Origin: Cepaea nemoralis | Taxonomy: Eukaryota; Mollusca; Gastropoda; Stylommatophora; Helicidae | Direction: 5' to 3' | Length of the DNA: 64,000 bases | Assembly: GCA_014155875.1 (NCBI GenBank) | Contig: JACEFZ010025808.1 | Coordinates: 1-64,000 of the forward strand | Shown here: positions 13,853-23,600 of the stretch, piece by piece | How positions within the stretch are numbered: the first letter of the stretch is position 1 | Layout of the letters: every line of letters starts with the position of its first letter | The notes under the pieces: model-generated | Database searches by the model: none | What the model saw: the letters and a program-made list of their open reading frames with translations, nothing else | What the model was told of the DNA's origin: nothing | Translations under genes and position numbers: made by a program

Positions 13853-14648
13853 GTCGCTCGGTCGGTCAACCTGCCTGTTCAGAGTATTGCAGGGAGAGGT
13901 TGAAAGAGATGTATGAACTGGCATGGTGGAACACAGATGATCGACCAGCGAGTGTCGGGTTGTATCTAGCTACCCATCTACCTGCGTACCTACTCATCCA
14001 CCTACCTGCCCTAGCTACCTACATACCTGCTTACTTAACTACCTACCCACATATCTGCCTCTCTAACCATCATATCTGTCTACTAACCCACCTACCTGCC
14101 TAGCTAACCCACATACCTGCTTACTTTAACTACCTACCTGTCTACCTACCCACATATCTGCCTCTCTAACGATCTATCTGTCTAACAACCCACCTACCTG
14201 CCTACTTAACCACTTTCGTGTCTATGAATATGATTATGAATATGAAAACTATGAATTTTACAAAGAATTATCGCCGAAGCAACGGAGTACGTGCTTTGTG
14301 CTCGATACTTTTGACAACAGCCAGCGGGGAGAGAATTAAGCGGAGGAGAAGAGGTAGGGGAGAGGGGGGAAGGAAAAGGAAGAAGAGGGCTGGAGCCAGA
14401 AGGGGTAGAAGGAAAAATGGATCGTTTGGGACTCAAAAATGTGTGGGTTGGGTATTGGAATTGCCGTAGTGCAAAGCAACGAGGACCAATACTGGAGAAA
14501 CTGGTACTAACTAAATTACACTCACTTTAAACAACACAATTCTAAATACCCAAAGAGATGAAGGATTGACTTTCACCCAATGAAACGAACGATTGACATT
14601 TGACTTTCATCCAATAATTGCTGAACAATTAAATAAAAAAAAATGTCC

Positions 14649-14727
14649 GGCAAGGAAACGAACCTCGAGCTCCGCCCATCAGGCGGGCGCACTATCAACT
14701 ATGCCACTGACGACATAGCCGCAAACT
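14649..14727 (-). repeat. tRNA-like passenger in foldback copy A
   Basis: On the minus strand the sequence shows a box A-like AGTGGCATAGTTGATAGTG and a box B-like GAGGTTCGTTTCC at tRNA spacing. The acceptor and anticodon arms do not pair well, so it is not a functional tRNA gene. It occupies the position of the tRNA-Asp-like sequence in copy B. Confidence 0.5.
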
Positions 14728-14810
14728 TACGTTAAATCACGTGACCAGCCGGTGCCCTGCGAATAGACGCTTTGTTTATTCGCAGGGCCCTGCGAATAGA
14801 CACTTCCTAT

Positions 14811-14911
14811 ATACAATGTTTCAACACTGCAAGCTCCGTGCACGATGTTAACGACTGCCCCTAATGGATCGCGCTAAGATTATCACTCTGGTTTCTCTTC
14901 ACAACGTATAA
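14811..14911 (+). repeat. Dispersed repeat X, copy 1
   Basis: About 100 bp matching 20926-21027, sharing the words CAATGTTTCAA, TGCAAGCTCCGTGCACGATG and GGTTTCTCTTCACAACGTAT. The last word also occurs at 27843-27862. It supplies the uninterrupted host sequence against which the foldback and hAT boundaries can be read. Confidence 0.75.
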
Positions 14912-15171
14912 GTTATAACATCATTGTCCCCCCTCATGCTCTGATTAATTCCGGTGGCTTCCGTCTTCTTCGCTGGCCGCTGAATGCTGGCCTCTTCCTT
15001 CTGCTTCTTATAATTGCGGTTCGTCTTATTCTCGTACACAAAGGGGCGGAGCCTTCGAATCGTTCTTCCTCGAAGTCTTAGCATCAGATCTGCTTCGACG
15101 TCTTCCGGAATATAAATGTGGATGCCGCTGGGCCTCATTCTTCGTGAACGTGGAGCAGGATTTGTCGCCTC

Positions 15172-15790
15172 TCACCCCCCAAACAGATGTCCAATCCATT
15201 GTCTGACATACTGGCAGGTCGCGGCTGCTATTTGGGGGACGACACCCACGATTCTGTGGATTAACGGTCTTTCATTACGCTGGCGTCTGCACGCCATGGT
15301 GATGATGGTACCTGATGTACCGCTCCCACGTCTACGCAGTCCTGTGACAATTTTAATTTGAGTATTTACTAATGAGACCGCCACAGTAGATAGGCCTTGA
15401 AATTCAAAATCTAATGGTACCACAATGATGCCCGTATGTCACTTATAAGTGAAGATATTCACAATTTTGTGAAGGTGAGACGAGTTGCGATTTCTCATGC
15501 TATTCACCCGTAAGTGGAACTCTCCAGTGTGTCCGAATACCTCCTCCAGCGGTCGTGCGCGTCTATGAGTGCGAGATTGTCTCAAACGGTCACATGAAAA
15601 CTAACTTCAAAAATATGTTCCGTCATGTTAAATGATTACAAAATAGTACAAGTATACAAATAAATTATTAATAATCTTTAAATTTGTGTTCTCTTTAACT
15701 TAGTAGGTCAAATCGCACGTTTTGTGTGTGGAAAAGTGTAGCGCAATCGATATGTGCGGCCGTCACCATCCCTGGATTTCCAATTCACAA
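15172..15790 (-). pseudogene. Diverged coding-like segment, paralogue of 42720-43390
   Basis: On the minus strand the 3' part reads openly as VPLDFEFQGLSTVAVSLVNT and onward for about 80 residues (15172-15423). Upstream comes a decayed MTE(H)IFEVSFH-like block near 15580-15630. Before that is an ATG in a GCCGCAC-rich context near 15770. The same order of blocks recurs at 42720-43390, about 27 kb away, with different lesions. I do not recognise the family. The pair could be fragments of a duplicated gene or of a transposon-borne gene. Confidence 0.45.
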
Positions 15791-15972
15791 AGACACATAT
15801 TCACAGAAAATCTGTTTTTCAATCATAATTTGAGCAAGTTTAGCGATGAAACAGCTGATTCAATGGCAATATATTATATGGCAATTAAAATTCACATTAA
15901 GCAAAGACATCTATTGAATTCATCGATTCCCATACGTGATCAATCCGCTGCCTCTGCGCTTGCACAGATCCA

Positions 15973-16150
15973 TCAATCAATCAATCAGATGCCGTCTCCA
16001 CAATGAAGGTTGGCTGCAATGGATCTCCGACACTGTCTGTCTCTTGCCTTGACCGTACATTCTGTCAGGCTGATGTTCGTCCATCTCTTGATGTTATCCT
16101 CCCACTTGTATCGTTGTCTACCTCTTGCTCGCTTGCCCTCAACCTTGCCT
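15973..16150 (-). mobile_element. LINE 3' end, family L3 (5'-truncated)
   Basis: Starts with a (TCAA)n tail at 15973-15990, then carries the reverse complement of the L3 3' end seen at 17390-17680: GGTTGGCTGCAATGGATCTC followed by the coding tail. Only the C-terminal codons are present. Confidence 0.8.
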
Positions 16151-16245
16151 AGCAGAGTTGATCCAGAACACCAAAGAGTGAAATCTGTGGAGGGGACATG
16201 AACGCCTAATCCGGTCGTCAGGGCAAATGATGATGACGAGTAATT
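16150..16245 (+). mobile_element. RTE-like LINE 3' tail (short fragment)
   Basis: Carries the GATCCAGAACACCAAAG block and ends in GATGATGACGA, the same terminal segment as 37316-37395 and the reverse complement of 43011-43248. Confidence 0.7.
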
Positions 16246-16595
16246 GTATTGTATTTATAACAAAAACATATTATCAACGCCATAAGATACACAGGACTAA
16301 AGGATGGTTTTAGGGACACTTCGGAATCTGCTTCCTTGTCCAGCGTGAGGGAGAGGGAGTGAAGCGGGGAGCCGCCAGACATGAACATTTTGTCAAGATC
16401 ACTAGACATGTGATTAACCAATACAGAACTGGTGCGGTCAGTCGACATAAGGCGGGGGTGTTAACGAGGAGATCGGAGCACCTCTGAAACTGTCCGCAGT
16501 GTGATGATACGATCCGTACTAATCACTTATATCCACAATATTCTGTAAGAGGGGCGTGTCACGTCTGCTGTGTCGTACAGTGTATCTTTATGTTT
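16246..16595. other. No gene recognised
   Basis: About 350 bp between the LINE tail and the hAT MITE. Reading frames are short and resemble nothing I know. Confidence 0.4.
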
Positions 16596-16603
16596 TTCTA
16601 ACG

Positions 16604-16974
16604 CAGTGCTTCTCAACCTTTTCTGGCCACTGCACACCATCACCATATGTTCAGAATGTCTCCCCCTCTCCCCTTTTCGTATTTCCTCCCAATAAATCCC
16701 CCCGCCCGCCCCTACACAGTATACGTAAAATGGAAGCTAAATTTAATAACATATTCCAGAACAAGTCTAGACGTCTACATAAAACGTAATTTGCAGAGAA
16801 GAACGAGAACTATCAGAACCGTAAAGTATGGAGGAAAAATCAATATCAAGTAATCCGTTCTTGTATTAATGCGATCTTGAAATAATCTTAATCCACCCCC
16901 CCCCCCCTGGAAACTCTAACCCCCACTCCTTCGGGGGTGGGGGGGGGGAATTCCCCGCCGATTGAGAACCACTG
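16604..16974 (+). mobile_element. hAT-type MITE with intact TIRs and 8-bp target duplication
   Basis: The ends are CAGTGCTTCTCAACC and GATTGAGAACCACTG, imperfect inverted repeats with the CAGTGGTTCTCAA signature common in hAT MITEs. TTCTAACG occurs on both sides (16596-16603 and 16975-16982), a perfect 8-bp target duplication. The 371-bp body carries C-runs and a G-run and encodes nothing convincing. Relatives with the same internal words (CAAGTCTAGACGTC, TACATAAAACGT) occur at 27985-29098 and 53738-55500. Confidence 0.93.
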
Positions 16975-17046
16975 TTCTAACGTATGCGTGTAGTATGTTA
17001 TACTGTGCTGCTATGTGGCGCGGAAGCCTGAACAATGAACAAGCAT

Positions 17047-17294
17047 TTCTTTTTTTTTTCCGCGTATCCTATTACAGGACATCGCTGTCAACACCAGCAT
17101 TTTACCGCTGTTGTTGATTTCTTGGCAAGATTACGCTCAGTAGTTTGCCATTGCTTTCTGAGCAGCCGGCTCACATATCCCGTAAGTAACGGGCACGGCG
17201 AGAACCGCTACCGATTCTCGCGCAGCTGCGTTTGCTCACGTGGATAAACGGGATTACGGAGAAAGTCGCTAACACCTAGGCCAGGGAGACAGGC
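17047..17294 (-). mobile_element. tRNA-derived SINE (SINE-T), copy 1
   Basis: Reverse-oriented: a poly(T) at 17049-17060 is the A-tail. The conserved body includes TTGGCAAGATTACGCTCAGT and the head reads TCCCTGGCCTAGGTGTTAGC on the minus strand. GAACAAGCA flanks both ends (17038-17046 and 17295-17303) as a target-site duplication. Confidence 0.88.
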
Positions 17295-17303
17295 GAACAA
17301 GCA

Positions 17304-17690
17304 ATTAGAAAGTCGAATAGTGGCCATGGAGATGTGGATAACAGAATAATACGTCGTATTTCATAGAAACACAAACAATCAAATACAGAGATTCTAGAAA
17401 AACTGGGAATGAAAAGACAGTTGATGAAAAGGATGAAAACGAGACAAGTGAAATATTTCGGCAACGCTAAAAGATATACGACTCTTATAAAAACCATTCT
17501 TGACGGTAAGGTTGAAGGCAAACGAGCAAGAGGTAGACAACGACACAATTGGGAAGATAACATCAAGAGACTGACGAACATTAATCTGACATAATGTACA
17601 GTCAGGGTGAGACAGTGTTAGAGATCCATTGCAGCCAACCTTCATTGTGGAGATGGCACCTGATTGATTGGTGTTATATTGTGAAGATAA
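17304..17690 (+). mobile_element. LINE 3' end, family L3 (coding tail plus 3' UTR)
   Basis: An open frame (17409-17594) encodes a basic LINE C-terminus with VKYFGNAKRY and a KVEGKRARGRQRHNWEDNIK-type motif, the arginine-rich tail that follows the RT in many APE LINEs. The 3' UTR ends in a short TGATTGATTGG tail. Reverse-oriented copies lie at 15973-16150 and 43895-44110. No RT domain is left in this copy. Confidence 0.8.
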
Positions 17691-17792
17691 TATGATAATC
17701 CCTTCCAGCCAATTGTGGTACCATAATGAGTTATACATGACACAATGAGTAATGCAATCATCAAGCAAATGTAGGTAGCGAAGATATAGTTC

Positions 17793-18023
17793 TTGAGAAG
17801 AATATTGAGAAATCTCTCGGACAGAGAAGAAAACAGACTCTGGGAGATTGAGAACAGCAGGTTATTACAAGATCACACACCAAAACCAAAAGGGAAAGAC
17901 AAAATAAATCTATGGGGCATATCAGGAGAACATTGTGGACTAGAGACTGATCTTAAGCGAGAAAGTACTTATCAAGAGAGGGTATTAAAAACCATGAAAG
18001 TTGTCAATATGTTCGTAACATGA
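17793..18023 (+). other. Unrecognised 76-codon open frame
   Basis: A lysine- and glutamate-rich frame (MRRILRNLSDREENRLWE...) with a tract of proline and lysine in the middle and a clean stop at 18021-18023. It follows an L3 LINE remnant and precedes a (CA)n microsatellite. It could be a chance frame or an exon or ORF fragment of an unrecognised repeat. There is no support from neighbours. Confidence 0.2.
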
Positions 18024-18028
18024 GAGTG

Positions 18029-18063
<35 letters not shown>

Positions 18064-18113
18064 GCACGCACACACACACACACACACACACAGCACACAC
18101 ACACACACACGGC
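18029..18113. repeat. (CA)n microsatellite
   Basis: Interrupted AC dinucleotide tract, about 85 bp. Confidence 0.95.
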
Positions 18114-18790
18114 AGTTTAAACAAAGAAACCTGTCACATTAAAACCTCCAGAATGCTTTATCACCACCATCACCCTGTGCCCAGCCGATAAGCGTGGGTG
18201 GGCTTGATTCTCAATCTGACACGATAATCAGAGCTCTAGATAATTAATATATTATACGGTTTGTGATTACTGATTGTGTCCCGATTATGATGTCCTCTGC
18301 GCAAGCCATCGATCTCTTTGCCTCGTCGTTAGTATTTTCCCATAAATTTTGTCATTTTCATTAAGTTTTCAAATCAATATCTTCCAATACTGTGCCAAAA
18401 ATATCTTGAATTTATAAGTCTAATTTCTCTAATCAGTTTACGATTTGTTTCTTGGAAAACTGTTTCATTCTTTTTGTTTTATTTTTTCTTTCTGTCCGTC
18501 CATGCCATGATATACCGGTATGATATATCTTTGCACTTTCTGCAGAGACATTTCCCTTGCCAATAGATGTTTCTATGCTTGTCTGCGTCTGTCCATCTTT
18601 CACATTCACACAGCTGTATACATTATATAAAGCTTTATAGCTCTGCAACAGTCTTGTTCTCACTGCTATTTATTTAATTACTTATTTTTTAAATCGGTAA
18701 ACCTGTTTGCCATTTTGCAAAAGACAACCGTTGCCATGGCGATTATTGTTCTAAGGCTACGCATGGCTTTAATCTGTATATGGTCATATG
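18114..18790. other. No gene recognised
   Basis: AT-rich sequence without coding signal or named repeat, up to the target duplication of the next SINE. Confidence 0.4.
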
Positions 18791-18803
18791 GCTCTTCCAA
18801 GAT

Positions 18804-19037
18804 TTTTTTTTTTTTTTTTGCATATCCATTACAAGACGTTGCAGTCAACATCAGCATTTTTCAGCTGCTATTGATGTACTAGGCAAGATTACGCTCAGTA
18901 GTTTGCCACTGATTTCTGAGCGACCGGCTCACATACCTCGTAAGTTACCAACGCGGCGAGAACCGCGCAGGTTACGTTACTCACGAGAATATACGGGATT
19001 GCGGAGAAAGACTCTAACACCTAGGCCAAGGAGCCGG
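18804..19037 (-). mobile_element. tRNA-derived SINE (SINE-T), copy 2
   Basis: The poly(T) at 18804-18820 is the reversed A-tail. The body shares GGCAAGATTACGCTCAGTAG with copy 1 and the head is GAGCCGG-proximal. CTCTTCCAAGAT is duplicated exactly at 18792-18803 and 19038-19049. Confidence 0.92.
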
Positions 19038-19289
19038 CTCTTCCAAGATAATTGCAATTCACCTGTTTGCGTATTTTCCCACTAACTTGTATGTTAAATT
19101 GTGTATTTATTTCTTGTTGGAGAAGGCAATAATTTTAATTACAATTTTGTTTTAACGGTTGTTGCTCACTGTGTACGAGAACCGCATTCGCTAAATAGTT
19201 TAGTTTAGTCGATGGATCAACATCACGGCACACGGGTGTAACCCATAAGTGCTCCGTTCTCCTCCTAACTCAAACCTGAGTCTGGAGAA

Positions 19290-19606
19290 ACTCAGCTTAG
19301 TGCACGAACTCCGTAGCACCGGCGAGGATCCTGAAATACTTTGGGTAGATTTTTAACTCGAAATTTTGCCCGGGCTGAGCCCTTAGGCTACTCTTTTTCG
19401 ATTTCCAACTGCCAAGGGATATTTTACGTGCGCAACAATACACATGGGCGTCCGATCTCACTACCCAGAGACCAGGGGAAATTTTGTTACTAGAAGTCCC
19501 CGTGAAAAAAATCCCGGTCCTCACCGAGGCTTGAACCCGAGACCTCCAGCACTCGAGGCGGACACCATACCTCGAGACCACGCATCCGCTAAATGCCGAA
19601 GAAGAC
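19290..19606 (-). mobile_element. tRNA-derived SINE (SINE-S) with GTGGTCTCGAGG head
   Basis: On the minus strand it starts with a tRNA-like head: box A-like GTGGTCTCGAGGTATGG, then GGTCTCGGGTTCAAGCC as box B. A body follows with GCGCACGTAAAATATCCC and CTTGGCAGTTGG. A ~125-bp head-only copy forms the spacer of the palindrome (30725-30846), so the SINE head was already joined to the arm sequence in both places. Confidence 0.65.
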
Positions 19607-20315
19607 CCTGTTCGTTGTTTGCAAACAATACCGACACATCCGCATATGTTATGTTATGCAATCTAGGCCGCATTGTTATAACCACACACATGGTATTCAA
19701 ATACACACGTGTCCAGTCCATAACAAGGAAACAGATGAACGAAGGCTTTAGCCGCTACGTCCGGTTTGTTACTTGTGGTTGTGTTCTACTAAAGCTTGCC
19801 GATTCTACTTCTGGTTTTTGGTGATTCATTCATCTTATAAGAAGGGATTTTAAATGAAAGACTTGAAAGGTTGATAGAAATTACAATAACTGTGCCATTT
19901 AAAAAAAAAAAAAAACCAGCCAATAATGTTGTTAAGGATGCCACGAATGTTAAGCACGTGACACAAGGGTACAGACGAACACGATGACGTCTTAAGGACA
20001 ATTTACAGATGGGCGTCCCACTTTTGACATGCACCAAAGAGAAGCAGAGTTCTGTTTCCATTATTTGATCAGTGAACGGGGTGAAACCTATAAACACGCA
20101 TCGACAAATGAAGGTCCAGTATGGTGATACATGCTTGGCAATCCATCAAGTGTATGAGTGGAGTAGGAAGTTTCAACAAGGCGTGACTTCTTTGATAGAA
20201 TGTTCACGACCGCGTCAGGCACACCGAGTAGTGACCCCAGGGCCATATATTTCTACAGTCCGGTCACTGAGCATTGAAATTGCAGAAGACACTACGGAAT
20301 AAAAACAACACGATG
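19607..20315 (+). mobile_element. Fossil unit homologous to the palindrome arms (mariner HTH remnant)
   Basis: Closely matches 30851-31840 and the reverse complement of 30080-30721. The segment at 20040-20250 translates as the N-terminal helix-turn-helix of a mariner (SETMAR-like) transposase: HRQMKVQYGD, then QVYEWSRKFQQGVTS. No catalytic DDD domain follows. At about 20262 it joins directly to the block that in the right arm begins at 32161, so this copy lacks ~325 bp found in the arms. Confidence 0.7.
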
Positions 20316-20540
20316 ATGCGTTAAAAGATTGTTTAAACAAGAATGGGCTTGAGTTGCAAAGACTTGTTGCACTCAGCACTGACAATGTATCTGTCATGAC
20401 AGGTGTAAATAATGGAGTACTGTATATACAACACTAAAATCCGAAGCTCCTCATCTGGTACTAGTTAGGTGTGTATGTCATTCCCTTCAGCTGGCAGTGC
20501 CACATGTTTGTAAAACAATTGGCACTCAATGGGTGATGTG
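20312..20540 (+). mobile_element. hAT-family transposase fossil
   Basis: Translation in + frames gives LKDCLNKNGLELQRLVALST, then DNVSVMTGVNNGV and a decayed CHS-LQLAV-like block. These correspond to the RNase H-fold region of ZNF862/SCAND3-type hAT transposases. There are multiple breaks and no ends are visible. It is a different copy from the element at 21039-22890, which contains an equivalent DCASSMVGCNNSV block. Confidence 0.6.
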
Positions 20541-20925
20541 ATCAACAGCGCACACTTCGCCTTTACTTTTCAGAACATTTCATGGTGCTTAGTTTCGGCT
20601 TAGTCAACCCGGGAGCAATAGTGGGGACTCAATTACATGATCTACGGGCTAACCATTCGCTATGCTCTCGACAGCCTTTGCGCTGGTAAGCGAAATTTAA
20701 GGGGAAACAAATACCTCTTTTTCACGGGACCATAATATTCATTTTATTGTTTGCAAGAGACATAACTCGCAAACGTTTTTCTAAAGAAGCAATTAGTTAC
20801 ATTAATTGTTAAATGTTTAATATAATGACACTACCTGTTTACAGTTAACGCAATAATTTGACGTCCTAAAGTTTGAAATATTTTACTGCTAAAAATGAAT
20901 AAAATGTACTTGTTAATGCAATATA
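20541..20925. other. No gene recognised
   Basis: Nothing identifiable. It leads into dispersed repeat X (20926-21030). Confidence 0.4.
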
Positions 20926-21030
20926 TACAATGTTTCAATACTGCAAGCTCCGTGCACGATGTTAACGATGTCCCCAATGGACGCACTGTATTGTTACTCT
21001 GGTTTCTCTTCACAACGTATAAATCTTTAG
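20926..21030 (+). repeat. Dispersed repeat X, copy 2 (host of the hAT insertion)
   Basis: Matches 14811-14911. The hAT element lies just beyond its conserved GGTTTCTCTTCACAACGTAT word. Confidence 0.75.
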
Positions 21031-21038
21031 GTGTAAGT

Positions 21039-22890
21039 CAGGGCGACCAGATTGGCTTTTTAAAAGCCAAATTTAACAAATTTGGCTAGTTAAAAACAGG
21101 TTCGGTGGCTTTTTGGCTTTCTTTTTGCTTTTTAACACTTTGTAATGGTATATGCCTCTTTTTTGAATTTTTCAAGTTAATTGTTGTCTTGTGTTACTAT
21201 TTTTAAGCAAAAACAAATGCAAAATGATAAGCTTATCTGGCAATGTTCTATGCGCACTGAAGCACTGCGCAGCTTACTGTTTAGTAGTTAAGTTTTCAAA
21301 TTAATTATACCTTCATAGCAATCGCGAGTCGCAACTCGCAAGTATTTCTTATTAATATTATTGACTGAACCTATTATCATGCCAAAGTGGAAACCATCTT
21401 ATGATACTAATCGGAAATATAATGATCAATGGGAAAAGACATCTGTGTGGCTCTAGAAATCCACTGACGGTTCTGAACAGGCATATTGCCAATTGTGCCA
21501 TTGTAATATTGTTCCAAGATTTTCAAATCTCGCAAATCATGCAACAACAGAAAAACACAAGCGGAGCGCGCCATCTTCTTCACAAAAAACACTTTCAGGG
21601 GTGACAATAAGCAAGAAAATTGATGACACAGTTAAATTAGCTGAAAATTAGGATGAAATTGAAAAATGTAATCAATCATTAAAAAATTGCATTGGTTTTG
21701 CATCCGATTGTGCTTCCAGTATGGTTGGATGCAACAATTCAGTTTGGTCCAGAATGACAGATGTATCTCCTTCATGTGTTCAGTATAAGTGTGTTTGCCA
21801 TTCATTAGCATTGTGCATCAAATATACAGTGTCAAAACTACCTTAAAACATTGGACTTTTGCTGACAGAAATACCAAATTGGTTTAGACATAGCAATCTA
21901 AGACGAGAAGCATTTAAAGATTTATTCAAAATTATGAACTCATCGACAGAATTTCAGCAAGCTAGAACTGCATCACTTCCTTTGAGAAAATTTCTTCTAT
22001 TCGCTGGCTTGTCCGGGGAAAAGTAATGTTCAACATTCTAATAAATTGGGAAGAACTCAAGGCTTATGTTATTTCTGCTGAATTAGCAAATTATTACACT
22101 AAATTTAAGTCACGCCTTATAAAGGAAATGCTTCTAGATCAAAGAAACTACCTTTATTTTCATTTCGCAACCCCTATTGTGCAGGAATTCGAAAGGTTAA
22201 ATAGCCTTTTTTCAGAAAAGTAAGGCAGATCCTCACGAATTACATGAAGAACTATTTTTGCATTATAAGCGTCGAAATTGCCATTTTTGAATTTGGCTGA
22301 AGAAAACCACACTATTATTGAAGAACAATACATAAAATTTTATAGATTGGAAGGAAGAAGAACAATTTAAAGAAAATGGACTGCCTAAAAATGCAGAGCA
22401 GTTCTGGCAAGGAGTCATGAAACATCCCCAATTTAAAGAGCTTACTTCTTTTGTTCTTACTTGCTTAATAACACTTATTAGCAATACCGCAGTGGAGAGG
22501 ATGTTATCTCTTTTAACATGCATAAAAACCAAAGCAAGGAATAGACTTCAGCTGTCTCTCTTAGAAGCAATTATTAGAATTAGAGCAGAACCATTATCTT
22601 CAAACAAGTGCTGTAATGAATTTGTACCTTCATCCAAAATGTTGAATGATTTCAAAGCTGGAATAGTATATTCTAATGAATCCTGCACTGAATTTCAACA
22701 ATGAAGAGGACTACTTATTTGAAGAAGAGGTCTTCATGTGATATAAGTATATTTTTAATATATCTTTTTACTAGGCAATGTTTGGCTTTTTTCTTGGCTT
22801 TTTCATTTTGTACGGACAGTGTTTGGCTTTATTTTGGTTTTTTTATTTCGTGACTTGGCTTCTTTTGATCACGGTGATCTGGTCACCCTG
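21039..22890 (+). mobile_element. hAT transposon with degraded BED-finger transposase
   Basis: Terminal inverted repeats are CAGGGCGACCAGAT and ATCTGGTCACCCTG. GTGTAAGT is duplicated exactly on both sides (21031-21038 and 22891-22898), the 8-bp duplication of hAT elements. Inside, + strand translation shows in order a BED-type finger region (CQLCHCNIVPRFSNLANH, 21478-21550), a DCASSMVGCNNSV and CVCHSLALC block (21708-21825), and the hATC dimerisation tail SNTAVERMLSLLTCIKTKAR (22470-22540). Stops and frameshifts interrupt it at several places, so it cannot encode an active transposase. TTTGGCTTTTT-like subterminal repeats lie at both ends. Confidence 0.93.
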
Positions 22891-22903
22891 GTGTAAGTGT
22901 GTC

Positions 22904-23237
22904 GATCGCTTCTCGGCCTTTTGGCTAAGATCAAGTGTATTTGCTGGCCCCCGACAGTAGTGCGCTTGGTCTGGTCGGAGGCCGGGATGATCATTCTCGG
23001 TCCCTTGGCTAAGATCAGACGCATTTGCTGCATCCCTCCAGTAGTGCGCCTGGTCTGGTCGGGGACCGGGTGATCCAAAAAAAAAAAAAAAAACCTCACA
23101 TAAGCATCACTTTAAATGTGGGCCCGGTGGACCACTGTGGGCAATAGCTCACAGTGGGACTAAGGGTCCACGCCAAAAACAGGGGAGGCGGGGAACCAGC
23201 TAGTCTGGGATGACCGCCAAACCCACAAAACAAAAAA
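22904..23237 (+). mobile_element. U2 snRNA-derived dimeric retroposon/SINE
   Basis: 22905-22939 is identical to the canonical first 35 nt of U2 snRNA as I know it, beginning ATCGCTTCTCGGCCTTTTGG. A second, diverged monomer (ATCATTCTCGGTCCCTTGGC...) starts at 22990. Both share the tail block CAGTAGTGCGC and TGGTCTGGTCGG. A 17-nt A tract (23077-23093) follows, then a 144-bp 3' module that ends CAAAAAA. TAAGTGTGTC is duplicated at 22894-22903 and 23238-23247. The left copy overlaps the hAT target duplication, so this inserted after the hAT element. Only the U2 5' end is present, with no Sm site or branch-site partner loop, so it is not a U2 gene. Confidence 0.85.
23127..23171 (+). other. Nested stem-loop in the 3' module of the U2-derived element
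   Basis: GTGGACC (23127-23133) pairs with GGTCCAC (23165-23171), and CACTGTG (23133-23139) pairs with CACAGTG (23150-23156). This is a plausible RNA structure for reverse-transcriptase recognition; that role is inference. Confidence 0.6.
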
Positions 23238-23247
23238 TAAGTGTGTC

Positions 23248-23600
23248 ATGTTTTATCGCCACGATGTCACGTTGTTCTTGGGGGAGACGCTGTTCAGTGT
23301 TTTTCTGTGGATTCCCTATGGAAATTCCCGTGAAATTCGTGTGGATAGTGTTTTTCCTTTGGATTATGTGATGTTATTTCGTGTTCGTTAATTGGAAGTG
23401 TTCAAAAGAAGCCACGGAAGGCAGGTGGTGGATGAAATTATGAGGGCAGCCGACAGATATTCGTTGGTTATGGTCTCGAGTTTCGCGACGGCAAGCTTTC
23501 TCTCTTTCGAGAGACAATGATTGCGGTCACCCGGCCAGTATGGTCACTGTCATAGAGGAAAGCAACGGCAAACTACCTCTTTGAAATTGCCTAGTTTATT
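23248..23600 (+). mobile_element. 5' untranslated region of the RTE-like LINE
   Basis: Non-coding leader ending in a GGAAAGCAACGGCAAACTAC block and ATTGCCTAG just before the first ATG, a form seen upstream of many invertebrate RTE-like ORFs. The exact 5' boundary of the element is not visible. Confidence 0.45.

Larger units (their letters stand above)
12785..14810. mobile_element. Foldback-type non-autonomous DNA element, copy A
   Basis: Both ends are built from iterated near-palindromes of the form TTCGCAGGGCCCTGCGAA, four at 12790-12912 and two at 14755-14805. Segments at 12940-13345 match 40880-41385 of copy B closely, including the adjoining GCTGACAGTAATATGC and GCTACGCATATAAAGTGCAG words. 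A tRNA-like sequence sits near the right end, as in copy B. The interior 13380-14210 is a (CT)n and CTGTC/CTACC-rich expansion absent from B, which explains the larger size. The right boundary at 14810/14811 is supported by the uninterrupted relative at about 20926. The left end abuts the satellite and shows no target duplication. No transposase is encoded. Confidence 0.75.

Noticed and set aside
13280..14103. Cys/Leu/Ser-rich and Tyr/Pro-rich frames
   Set aside because: They come from CTGTC, CT and CTACC low-complexity DNA inside foldback copy A.
22905..22990. Functional U2 snRNA gene
   Set aside because: Only the first ~35 nt match. The branch-site pairing region, Sm site and 3' stem-loops are missing, and the copy is flanked by a target duplication.
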